DNA of 64,000 nt. Source: Gymnorhina tibicen (Eukaryota > Chordata > Aves > Passeriformes > Artamidae). This document shows, piece after piece, positions 38,742 through 49,078 of this stretch. The stretch lies in contig VXAZ01007505.1 of assembly GCA_013399875.1 (NCBI GenBank), positions 889,795 to 953,794 on the forward strand, given 5' to 3'. The notes beneath the pieces were generated by a model. That model was not told the origin of the DNA. It did no database searches and saw nothing but the letters and a program-made list of their open reading frames with translations. Position 1 is the stretch's first letter; each line of letters begins with the position of its first letter. A program made the position numbers and the translations under genes.

Positions 38742-39897
38742 AATCAGAGTCCATAAATTTCAGGAATTGGTCCTTAGCAATTTTTAATTGTCTGCTTTTT
38801 CTTAGCAGATTTTTTGTTCTCGGATGCTGTTGGTGTGGGAAAGACTGAATAGATTTTCTGATTCCCCTAGGGAAGGAAATCTTACTGTAAATATGCCACC
38901 CTCATATGAAAGAAGGATTGAGACAGACAATGACATACAAAAGACTGAGGTCTCAATCTGGAAAGGGAGTGCATTTTCTTTCTAATAGGCAGAGAGAGAA
39001 GAAAGAACAACCTCACTGTCTGGTGAAAACAGCATCAAAAATATGGAAATAGGAAAGAGATTAGTTTTCAACTCTTTTCTGACCGGTAATGTGGATTTTT
39101 TAATTGATCAGTTTCATTTACAGGATTATTAGTTACAAGGATTAAACTCTTCCCACATGATGAATGAGCATTTAATGGGACAAAGAAAGTTCATTAATGC
39201 ATTACTAGCCCCATCCCAGGAAATGATACTGCTTATGCTCTATTACAGAGTCAAAACTTTTTTTGTCAGTGACAGCAGGAATCTTGAAAATTCTTGCTCA
39301 GTTGCAGATAACAGACCCTCAAATAACACAAAGACTCATCTAGTCCAAGTCTTCACCAGTATGGTACACTACATACTTCAGCAACATGTCCAGTCAAAAT
39401 TTAAGCACTAGAGAGAGATGGAACATCCCCAACTTCTCTCTCAAGGGTCAGTTTCACACTCTGATAGGTCACAGGGCCTTGAAACTCACAATTTACAAGA
39501 CAGGAGTTCTGATATGTACTCAACTCAATACTGTAACTTTCCAGAAATTTGCTTGCAGTTTTTACTTACATTCAGGCCCATTTTTCATTGCTTCTTTATG
39601 TTAAATAATCTGTATGTTGCATCCTTTAAATCTTAATGGACTCTTTCCATGTTTCATCTTGATTATGATTTAAACACGCTAAATATATAATCTAGCTCTT
39701 TCAGTCTTTCCCCTATGTATCATCCCCTCTATCTTTTCTATCAGTTGTGTGACTTTTTTGCTATTTCCTTCAAATTTGTCAATATCCCTCACTAGTGGAG
39801 AGACAAATAATTGTAATAGTTTGGGTGTATGTTCTAAGCAGTTACATATCAAAGTATTATTAACTTGTTGATCTAGGTGCAACGATTTTTGTCAGGA
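38742..39897. other. Unique DNA, no gene recognised
   Basis: AT-rich non-repetitive sequence between the CR1 copy and the SINE-like remnant. Overlapping frames of 72-84 codons at 39157-39636 are unremarkable. Confidence 0.5.
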
Positions 39898-40000
39898 AAG
39901 GATGGCACAGTGGTTTAAATGCTAGCCTGGGCATCAAAAGATTTGGACTTATTTCTCTGAATAAACAGAGATATCCTCTGCAATTTTAGGCAAATCTTTT
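39898..40000 (+). mobile_element. tRNA-derived SINE remnant, MIR-like
   Basis: TGGCACAGTGG at 39903-39913 fits the RNA polymerase III A-box consensus TRGYNNANNNG. It continues TTTAAATGCTAGCCTGGGC, as in tRNA-headed SINEs. About 70 bp downstream, TTAGGCAAATCTTTT resembles the MIR segment TTGGGCAAGTYACTT. The B box is too decayed to recognise. An old MIR-type insertion is the best reading. Boundaries are approximate. Confidence 0.5.
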
Positions 40001-42379
40001 AGGGCCAAATGCCAATGAGGCCCTTAAGGCAGACTCACTGTGCATTGTGGGGCAAGGCGATGACCACTGAGCAGCCCATGTGGGCTCTCCGCAGCAACTT
40101 ACAGAGCTCCATGCTTGAGTCCTAGCTCGGGATAAGTGTGGTATTTAGGCTAATTAACTCTGTTTCTAGATTTCTAATACACCTGTGCCAGGTGAATTAG
40201 CATAGCCATCACACTGTGTTAAGCTGGCTATTTGCTTGGTTTTTTATTTTCCATAATGTACAGGACCATGCTCAATGAGCACGTTAGCCATGTATTTTAA
40301 TGCTATTCCTGTCACACTACATCCATGTGAATCCAGTGTGTCAGCATTCACATGGTTTCAGAAATTAAGATGAAAATCTGATCTCCAATTAGATGTAAGA
40401 GTATATGTTTATTTTTGCTACCAGCCCTGTGACCTTTACAACACAGTGCTGTGAATAACACAAACATGACCCATCTAAAAGATTACTGCTACAAGGTTCA
40501 CGTACTTAATAAAACCTAGGCCCCTATTCTCTAGGCATGCAGTTTACCACATTCAACTGCCTGTTGAATGGGGGACTGGGGATGAATATGGTGGCATAGG
40601 CTGTCGTTCAAGAGGAAACATGAACAATAATGTATATCTGAAATGCATATCATATTCCTTTGTACAACTGGCATTCCGTTTGGGAAATATCACCTCATTC
40701 TATGTAGAATCCACAGTCCTGAATTCTTCTTTTTGTAGGTGTCTACAAAAATTCTCTTAAACACGTGTCCTTTCACAGTAACAGCCAAGTAGTTAGAACA
40801 CTCAGGAAAAGAGAAACATAAGAAAGGGACCTTAAGAGCATTCAACTTTAGACTTTTAAGTATGACTAAGATATGAGTCCAGTCACCTTAAGCTTCCTAT
40901 ATAATTATTGCAAAAAGACAAGCTCCTCCAGGTGATTTTTCAGAGCAGGAATTTAACTTTGAAAGACAAGTAAATTACATACCTAAGTTAGGAGGATTGA
41001 ATAACCCTGAGTAACCTTGAATAGCGGATGCAATTGGTTGGTTTGAAGAGCTCCTAGTCAACAGTCTGTCAAATGTTTAATGTGAACCCAAGACCTCCTC
41101 TAGCCCCGTAAATAAAAAATATTCATCAAGTCAGAGGTGGAAGAGTACTGGTGGAGTTCATAGAACTATGCGACATGAGAATACTTCGAAGTCCAAGACC
41201 TAGGTTCCTAAAGGAGATCAGAAACTATGACAGTGTGGCACAGAAGCATCTCAGTCGATAAGCATTATGGCCAAATTAAAAATGTCATTGAAGGCAGAGT
41301 TCTGGTAGGTGAAGAGGGAGGTCATCAAGATCTCAGGGACTTGAATCATGAGAGTTACAGAGATTTAGGTCAGTGCTGCATTTACAATTTTGGGACATGA
41401 TTCCTTTCCTAGAGACTCTTGATTAAAGAGGTAAAGCATTTGTAAATGTTGCTGGCTGTTATGTTTATTTAAAACTATATTTTATTTCAGTACTTTGGTA
41501 ATTAAGACCTTTTTTCTGGAATCAAATACATTTTACATATTATATTACCTATATTCAAACCCAAAATCCTGCTTTGTTCTCTTTTTCGTCTGTCTTTTTT
41601 ATTTGGCTGTTAAGTTTGAACTCCCTCCTGCAGTTGTGGCAAAGATTAGTTTTTAGTACTAGTTAAGCACTCAGCTAGGAAGTACTGTCTACACAGAGGT
41701 GATCAAAGTTGGGTTTCCTTGCCAGTGAAAATGTTCCCACCATTAAATTAGTGGAGCCTAGAAGAGAGACAGGGTAAGAAGCAGAGCTGGTGCCTTGCAA
41801 TAATTCATTATATTAATTTCAAGTTAATCTGTATTTTTTTTAACGCAGTAACTACTAGGAAAGTCCTCTATTGGTTCTAGTTACTAATCTTCCTGTATGC
41901 AGAGGTTGCCTGTCTATAAGATAAAAATAATAGTATATTCAAATAATTGGCCTTAAAGTATTTTCCTTGCAGAGCTAAAATATGGTTGAATGTTCTTGAG
42001 ATTTTGAGATACCCCTCTATTATGGAATGAGGGATAATTAAGACCCTTCAAGAAATAGTGGGAAGCCTAAAACTCCATGGTTTTATGTGCTGCTCTCTCT
42101 CAAACCAGAGTTAATTAACTTTCCATTTTTAATTTACTTTTCACACTTTTATTGGTTTTCAAAATTATTCCTTCATGTTACTGTCTCATTTTATGTATAC
42201 ACACAATCTATATGTGTGCACAGATGCAAACTCACTTATTTTCCTCTGTGCTGAAACATAATTTCCTGAACTGTTTTTTTGCCTTTCTAGCTTATGTTTC
42301 CATGGAATCCCATCCCATTATTTTAATATATATATCTGAAACAGATCAAGAGATACTCATTTGTGAATTTCATTAACAT
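40001..42379. other. Unique AT-rich DNA, no gene recognised
   Basis: Non-repetitive sequence. No exon, LTR or RNA gene was recognised. Confidence 0.5.
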
Positions 42380-42540
42380 GAATTATCCCCTTTCCAGTTC
42401 ATTAACAAAGATGTTAACTACTGCAAGACTTAACATTGATTCCTTCCCATACTATTATTTGCTTCTTCCCATTCAATACAATGCCATTAACCACAAATAT
42501 TCATTAACAGACCTTCGAAACACTTCTGTAATCCACATTT
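42380..42540 (-). mobile_element. Possible old CR1/L2-like fragment
   Basis: CAGTTCATTAACAAAGATGT, CTTAACATTGATTCCTT and ATGCCATTAACCACAA follow, in order and spacing, the complement of an old CR1-type reverse transcriptase segment (compare TCATTAATAAAGATGTTAA and CCATTCACCAC). The similarity is weak. A 153-codon plus frame crossing this region (42363-42824) runs on into the younger CR1 and is not a gene. Confidence 0.33.
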
Positions 42541-42771
42541 TATGCGTGTTGTTTAGAATTAAATTTAGAATAAGAATATTTTACTTGTTTGGTTCTTTCT
42601 TATGCAATACTGAACCTTGCCAAACATCAAAGCCTTTCACATACTGCGTTTGCTCTATCTTACAATATTTGTCCCCTTTAGATAGGGTCAATTGTACAAA
42701 AGATGACTGTAACAGATCACAGAATCACAGAACGGTTGAGGTTGGAGGAGACCTCTGGAGGTCCTCATGTT

Positions 42772-42817
42772 CAACTCCCCTGCTCAAGAAAGCCCAACTC
42801 CCCTGCTCAAGAAAGCC
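42772..42817. repeat. Perfect 23-bp tandem duplication inside CR1
   Basis: CAACTCCCCTGCTCAAGAAA plus GCC occurs at 42772-42794 and again, exactly, at 42795-42817. CR1 normally has a single copy here, so this is a local, fairly recent duplication. Confidence 0.9.
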
Positions 42818-43539
42818 CACCTAGGGCAGGTTGTCTAAGAACATGTAGAGATAGTTTCTTAGTATCTGCAAGGATGGATGCCACAACTTCTCTGGGCAAT
42901 CTGTGCCAGTGCTCAATCAGTGCACAGTAAAGAAGTGTTTCCCTATGTTCAGGCAAAATCTCCAATGTTTCCATTTGTGCCCACTGCCTCTTGTGCTGTC
43001 ACTGGACACCACTGAAAAGAACCTGGCTCCGTCTATACCTTACCTGAGGTATTTAGATACATTGACAGGATCCCTCCTGAGGCTTCTCTAATGTATGCTG
43101 CACAGTCCCAGATCTCTCTGCTTTTCCTCATATGAGAGATGCTCCAGTCTCTTCATCATCTTAATGACCCTTCACTGGTCTCTTTCTAATACATCCATAA
43201 TTCTCTTGCGCTGGGTACCGCAGTACTGAACACTACACCAGTTGAAGTCTCACCAGTATTGCATAAAGGGGAAGGATCATTCCCCTCCACTTGCGGCAAA
43301 ACTCGTCCTAATGTAGCTGAGGATACTGTTAACCTTTGCCAGAAAGACACATCGGTAGCTCACATTCAATTTGGTGAACACCAAGGACTCCCAGGCCCTT
43401 CTCTGCAAAGCTCCTTCCCATTCTGTCAGCCTCACCTTGTACTAGTGCAGAGGATTATTTCTCCAGCCTGGTGAGGTCCCCTCTGGACGGCAATACAATC
43501 TGCTGGCTATATTGGCCACTCCTTGCAGCAAACTTGTTG

Positions 43540-43544
43540 AGAGT
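43540..43544. repeat. Target-site duplication, left copy (AGAGT)
   Basis: The right copy is AAGGT at 43985-43989. Other CR1 copies read AGGGT at this point, so each duplicate appears to have taken one substitution. Confidence 0.75.
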
Positions 43545-43984
43545 TGTCCTTGTTCCAGCTAGGACACATCAATTTTTGCAGTAGCCAGAGGGGCCATGGC
43601 TAGGGTGAGGAGGTTATTCTCTACCAGCTCATATCATTGCCAGGGACAGAGAAGGGGAAGGGCTCTCTTCTGGTTCAGGGTAGCGTGTTGGAGGGAGTGG
43701 TTGGGTATTGTCAGGCTCTGCTGTAAGCTTTTGCATGTGAATCACTCGCCTCTCTCTTTTGTACACTTTTGTTATTATTATTGCTGCTGTTACTTGCTTT
43801 CTTCTTTCATTGCCATTTCCAGTAAATTGTTCTTATCTCAACCCGTGATCTTAACTTAGGTGCCTCCAGTTCTCCTCTCCAGCCTGCTGAACAGGGAGAA
43901 GAGCTGGGGGGGGAGTGGGCTCATGGTCTGGAGTGGTTTCAGGGGGAAAACTAAATTGGAGAATACCATTTCTAAACCATGACA
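43545..43984 (+). mobile_element. Solo LTR, avian ERVL type, nested in CR1
   Basis: The 440-bp element starts TGTCCTTGTTCCAGCTAGGA and ends CTAAACCATGACA, both typical of avian ERVL LTRs. Inside are GGGGCCATGGCTAGGG, GTTATTATTATTGCTGCTG and the variant poly(A) signal AGTAAA at 43821-43826 followed by TTCTTATCTCAACCCGTGA, which is strongly conserved in the family. It splits a CR1 whose two halves join across it. An 87-codon frame at 43596-43859 is LTR sequence. Confidence 0.9.
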
Positions 43985-44335
43985 AAGGTACACTCTACTC
44001 CCTGATCCATATTATTAATGAATTTGTTGAACAATGTTGGTACCAGTATTGCCCTGTGGGGTACAGCACTAGTTGCTGGCCTCCAAGTAGACTTTACACC
44101 ACTGATCACCACCCTCTGAGCCCAGTCATTCAGTCATTTTCCAATATACCTTACTGACTGCTCACCCAACTTCCAATTCTCTTGTCTTCTCTATGAGAAT
44201 GATATGTAAAGTTTCAAAAGCCTTTCTGAAGTCTTAGAGCTGTCTACTTCTCCCCTTTTTTCTACCAAGCGGGTCAATACACCAGAGAAGCTTATCACAT
44301 TGAAGAAGTACTTCTCCTTTGTGAACCCAGTGGAT
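43985..44335 (-). mobile_element. CR1 LINE, continuation upstream in element order
   Basis: After the LTR the CR1 complement resumes with GGTACACTCTACTCCCTGAT, GCACTAGTTGCTGGCCTCCA, CACTGATCACCACCCTCTGA and CCTTTGTGAACCCAGTGG. Similarity fades near 44335, where the copy is 5'-truncated. Confidence 0.88.
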
Positions 44336-47300
44336 AAAAGCAAAACCAGCTCCTTCATCTAGTATTGTCTGGAAGACTGAAGCTGAAGCCAGGCAAATTT
44401 GAAATTAAAGCATGGGTGTAAACAGTGGTGGTGATCAGTTACTGCAACATATCACCAAGCATACAAAGTCCACATTCCAGTGTGTCAGTACCTAAGGGTA
44501 GTGAATGCCTATATACAAAATATATGGTATCCAGAAGTAAATGAGTGACACTGAATACAAATAATATACTTCGGTTGAAACAAGATGCTCTGGTCACTTC
44601 TCCTGAAGATTTGAGAACAAGTGAAAATGTCTGCTAGAACTCAAATTACCGCATTAGCAGTTCTGACTAAATTATCTCAGAATCATTTGAAAGAGCAATC
44701 TATAAATGTTACAATAGCTAGATTTTCAGAAGAATGTCAATCTGCTCCTGCAAAGATGCAGGGTACTATTCTTTATTAAAAAGACAGTCCACTTTGAAGT
44801 GCAATCTCACCTCCCTACTGAGTCAAGCTATACCAACAGTGCCTCTCTTTTCATACAGATGTCTAGACATCTGCTAACGCTCATTGCTTTGATGACAACT
44901 TATTCCATATGTGTCCTGTCTCAAAGCAATTACACTGCCTGAAACTGGCATTTCTTCAGCTTTCTATGCTTCAGATTGTATGTACACTCTTATTTTGAAC
45001 CTAAATACCCCACTCCTTGCTTCTAATCAGTGAACTGTTTGAAATTCAAAAGACCAGTTGTGTTCTAACTTTTCAGTTTTAATGCTTTGATACCATTTTT
45101 CCCTGCATGTCTCTTGCACCTGTTTCAGCTATAAGACACTGCAGATAGAGATATCCCTCTGAGACCCCTTCCCTTCTGTCTGCACTGCCTTTCTCTCTTG
45201 CCCTCCTTCATTCCTTGTTTATTCCCTGGCTTCTAAGCTCTATTTACTTGTGGCCTCTGTGTACTAGGCCTCTCCCCATCATTCTTTTGCTTACTCCCTC
45301 CTTTTAATGGGAGGATGGGAGGCTGGCAAGGTGTGTGTTTCAGAGCAGAGCAGCGGTGAGGCTGCAAATCCTTCTCTCACCTGCTGAGCAGCAGATGGTG
45401 CCTCAGGAGGAGCTGCTTGGACAGGATAGCAAGAGGACCTGATCCTCTTGCCACTTTCACTTGTTTTGCCCAGGTGCCTTCATGTCTGTGAATGAATAGC
45501 TGGGGCCAAGAGGGAAAAGGATCCAGGAGAGGCAGCCTTCAGTTTGACTGGATACACTGGGGCAGTCTGAAAACAGCAGTGCATCTCCTGGTTACACCAC
45601 TGCCCTTGTCCTCAGCTTTCTCTGCTGGCTGTATTTTCAAGCAGGGCAGGCCAGGAGTTGATGAACCCCTGCTCTCTCCTTCCCTCTCCCTCAGCAAGCC
45701 AAATAAACTTGCCTACTGAGTTTATTTATAAGTCAACCACTTTATAGAGGGATCTGCTTTTGTTTATGCAGTGACAACACAGATGTAAAGTGAGCCACTG
45801 TTCTAAAAAGGCTTCCATGGAAGTTTCTCAGCATTGTTTGATGCCCTGGAGAGGTTTCTGGTGCTAACATGACTCCAGCTCTCTGAGTAATGCTTTCCTT
45901 AACAATATTGCCAAGTGTTAATTAAAAAAGAAATGAGAAGTAGTTCTTTGACCTGACTGTAGTTCTGCATTAGAATTGTGTTTGCCAAGTGATTTTGAAT
46001 TTTAAAGAAAAAAAAAAGGATAAATCCTCTTGTGTTTTAAAAGCGCATTGTAATTTTATATATTATGTATCATGCCCCAAAAATATCTTGAAAAGACAAA
46101 AAGAAAGAAAAGGACAGGTATAACCCCTATACCAATTAATAGTTTTCACTAGGTATTAATTTGTGGACATTAACCCCTTTTAATTGACCTTTAGACATAT
46201 GATTAGACTGACCGTAAGCTCTGCTGACCAGCGCATATATAATTAGCAAATAGCAAGGTGAGGTAGAACTGGTTTAATCTCATTTCATCCCTGAGACTTT
46301 ATCACCATTTGGCCTAGTTCCCTTTATCCAGAGGTAACAGCTTTATTTGGCGGTGAATTAAAGAACCAAGTAGCTTTGCATTGTAATATAGGTCAAACAA
46401 AACCAGCACATTTGGTGTTGGGCTGCTTGACAAGCAAAATGCTGGGAGATTGTTGGGGGTGGGAATAAACAGTAGCAAAGGGCTGCAGAAGATTTTCAGA
46501 CTTTAAATAGTGCAAAAAATGTCAAAGATTTTAGTTGGAACCAGTCAACAGGTCCAGTGGCAGTACATTGTGCCATCGAGCTGGAAATCAAAATTTAAAT
46601 TCCAAATTAGCTGGCAAAGCCTTGGAGCAATGTGAAGACTGGGAAGATTTGGCCTCTGTCCAGGAGATTTCCCCTCATGATAATTTTAAATAAAGTCTCC
46701 TATTTGACTCGGGAGTAAAAATCTGGATGAGAAGGAAAGTGAGCCTTGTTTCAACTCCTTCAGTTTCCACATGAGTAGTAGCACTGGTATGACTTGTGTG
46801 AAGAAAGAAAAAGATGGTATCAGAGATCATGTCCCCCTAATCAGTTCATTTTGTCAATAAAAACGGCCTGTTTTCTCACCTACAAGATAATTTAAACATT
46901 AGGTTATTAGATCCTTACTGGTCATCCTGATTTGACACTCAACATATTCAGTAAACAGCCCAGAACTGATTGAATAACTTCTGTGATTTCCAAGTTTTAT
47001 AAAGTCATCTCTCCCTGCGGGGTATAGCTGTATTAACTCATTTGATGCCACACTAGGTTATTTCAGCATATGCTCATCAAACTAAAAATATCCCAGTGAC
47101 TCATAAAGCACTTAGCAGGCTTTATTAGAATTTTAAGCTGTATCATTTCTTTAGAAGTGGATGGCTGCAGGTATTATTCATGAGCAACAGATAAGGTATA
47201 GTGCTATAACTCCCACTCATACAAATTTTTGCAGCCTCTGTTGCACCAGTGACTGTCTGTAATCAGTAATCTGTCCCAGACACATGTGTTACAAGTTTTG

Positions 47301-47931
47301 TTCAGTTTTCTACATATGGCACTGTTTATACACTGATATGCAGAAATGTACCAAAAGATCAGGGAGAGAGGAACTGCAGGTAAAGTAGGTTTGGAGGAGT
47401 TTTCCTTTTAATTTGATTATTAGCATAAATAAAATTACATTTCTTTCTGGTGTGGGAAGAGAGAGAAAGGGAAATAATTGTCTGTCTTTGATCTGTTGCT
47501 GGGACAATCTCATTCTTGGCACTTATACCAATGACCATTAAAAAGAACTATCTCTTACCCAATGGGAAAGCACACTGTGCCTCTCCTCAAAAAACTTTTT
47601 GGAAAGGAATCTTCAGCTTGATAAGCAATGGGTTGATCACTGACCCAGAGCTTTGCTAGGGAGACTGGATCTTGGACATATGACTCTTTGGAGATTAGTC
47701 CTTTACTGACTGTCATCCAGAAAACTACCTTGTGGCCTTAGTTGGAAGAGATGCAGTGGACCCTTCACAGTCTTGAACACCTTCTGACACTCAATGCTTC
47801 ATGTGTGTATATGGACACCAAGCATAAACGTGGGGTTAAATTACAAGCACAAGCCATATTGGTGATTCTGAGTTTGTGTGGTGAACACTTTCCACCTATG
47901 CACATGCTCTAAAGAAAGCACGATCAGGTTC
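44336..47931. other. Unique DNA; GC-richer patch 45300-45715, possible conserved elements 46.1-46.7 kb
   Basis: No gene was recognised. The 45300-45715 stretch is richer in G+C and ends with CCCTCAGCAAGCCAAATAAA, which could be a poly(A) signal context, but the 75-codon frame there matches nothing I know. The 46.1-46.7 kb stretch is described separately. Confidence 0.45.
46120..46720. promoter_or_regulatory. Possible conserved non-coding element cluster
   Basis: Complex, repeat-free sequence dense in ATTA/TAAT cores (ACCAATTAATAG, GGTATTAATTTG, CATATATAATTAGC, CAAATTAGCTGG) together with other possible factor sites. The texture is like that of ultraconserved developmental enhancers. Direct evidence of conservation is not available here. 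Confidence 0.25.
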
Positions 47932-48541
47932 TGTTGCGGTGGGTGTTGATGGTAAAAGTGCTGCAACCTTCCTGAAAGTGTCCCTGCAGGAAGCCGTTTC
48001 GGTAGGGCTGCTGCGGACCCAGTCTGCCACCGGAGCAGCGGGCACACACACACACACACACACGCAGGCTGACAATAAAAGAGTGTGGGATGGGTCTCCA
48101 TATGAGGTTCCACAGGAGGGGTTATTGCAACCACCCTCACGAAGCGCTCCACGGACAAAGACAAAAAACAATGGAGGATACAGGGTTTAAGTATGGGGAA
48201 GAAGAGGGGGCAGAGAGAGCATCAGGGCCAATGGTCTGAGGGCACAGGGGCGGTACAAAGGCGGGGCTAGGGTAAGGGGACTAATAGGGATACCTCAAGG
48301 GAGGGACTAAGGAACGAGGGCCAATGGGAGAGTAGGGAAAGGAGAACTTTCTAGGGTACAGACATATGAGGGATAAAGGGGCAGGGAAGTCTACAGCTCA
48401 ATCAGGGGAACAGAACTGGGGTATATTAACATAAGGTGCAATGCATACTAAGAGAAACCTTTCCTTGTCAGTCAAACCTGGGGAGGATTTAACCCTAGGG
48501 ATGGTCCCTCTAATGGACCCTTCCTGTCCCTTGTAACAACA
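47932..48541 (-). mobile_element. Solo LTR (class II-like) with CA repeat
   Basis: The 610-bp block has TGTTG and CAACA inverted ends and sharply higher G+C and CpG than its flanks. Read on the minus strand it starts TGTTGTTACAAGGGACAGG and carries two CCATTGGCCC CCAAT-box motifs (complements near 48228 and 48318). A TTAAA TATA-like motif follows (complement at 48184-48189), then about 260 bp to the end. This order fits U3-R-U5 on the minus strand. I found no AATAAA in the expected place and the flanks (GGTTC, GGCCC) are poor duplicates, so family and exact ends are less sure than for the other LTRs. Minus-strand frames of 83-107 codons inside it are LTR sequence. Confidence 0.7.
48043..48063 (+). 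repeat. (CA)n microsatellite inside the LTR
   Basis: About ten CA units interrupting the downstream part of the LTR. As a pure dinucleotide run it is likely to vary in length between individuals. Confidence 0.9.
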
Positions 48542-49042
48542 GGCCCACCGGCCCCCACAAGCTTCCTAAATTTTATTTGGACAGGTAAATACAGCTCTGC
48601 TGTGTCTGCACAAGCACAATCAATTATATGGATAGAGATGTAGTGGGGCAGGAGGTGGTCTCTAACTCCATTGAAGTACCTGTGTAATGGAGTAGACAAT
48701 GTTCTTCAATTATGCCATGTGTTTTATGGAGGTGGCTTGTGGTTGCATTGAAACTCCTTCAGATTAATTTAACAGAAAAAAAAGGCTGCCTTCATGCATC
48801 TATGCATGCTTTTAATAGAGAACTAGGCTACAAAAACTGACAGAACAGGAACAACAGAAACAAATTTAGGATGGAACTTTAATTTGCAATCACACTACTG
48901 AGGCTGCAAAATCAGAAAAAAATAGCTGTGAAATGCACCCTAGTCAGACGGGAGTAGTAATGCAATTTTTGGAATTCAAGGAAATGTAGTTATTTTGATT
49001 TATTTTCCTGTTTCAAGAAATGAGCATATTTAATTTTGCCAA

Positions 49043-49078
49043 GTCTGATATCTTAGTGACGTCTGATATCATAGTGTA
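49043..49078. repeat. 18-bp tandem duplication
   Basis: GTCTGATATCTTAGTGAC is followed directly by GTCTGATATCATAGTGTA, differing at two positions. Confidence 0.85.

Larger units (their letters stand above)
42716..43544 (-). mobile_element. CR1 LINE, 3' part, right of nested LTR in element order
   Basis: The plus strand begins ATCACAGAATCACAGAACGG, the complement of the CR1 3' tail, followed by GTTGAGGTTGGAGGAGACCT, AGTAAAGAAGTGTTTCCCTA and CACTGCCTCTTGTGCTGTCA, all diagnostic avian CR1. It extends through the 3' UTR into ORF2 and breaks at the LTR inserted at 43545. Indels and a small tandem duplication disrupt it. Confidence 0.93.

Noticed and set aside
38467..38787. 106-codon plus frame
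   Set aside because: Lies in the CR1 3' UTR downstream of ORF2.
42363..42824. 153-codon plus frame
   Set aside because: Its second half is the complement of CR1 3' UTR, and the first half looks like an older CR1-type fragment; it is not a protein gene.
47841..48190. Three overlapping frames of 83-107 codons on both strands
   Set aside because: They sit inside or at the edge of an LTR; one encodes a Cys-Val run from the CA microsatellite.
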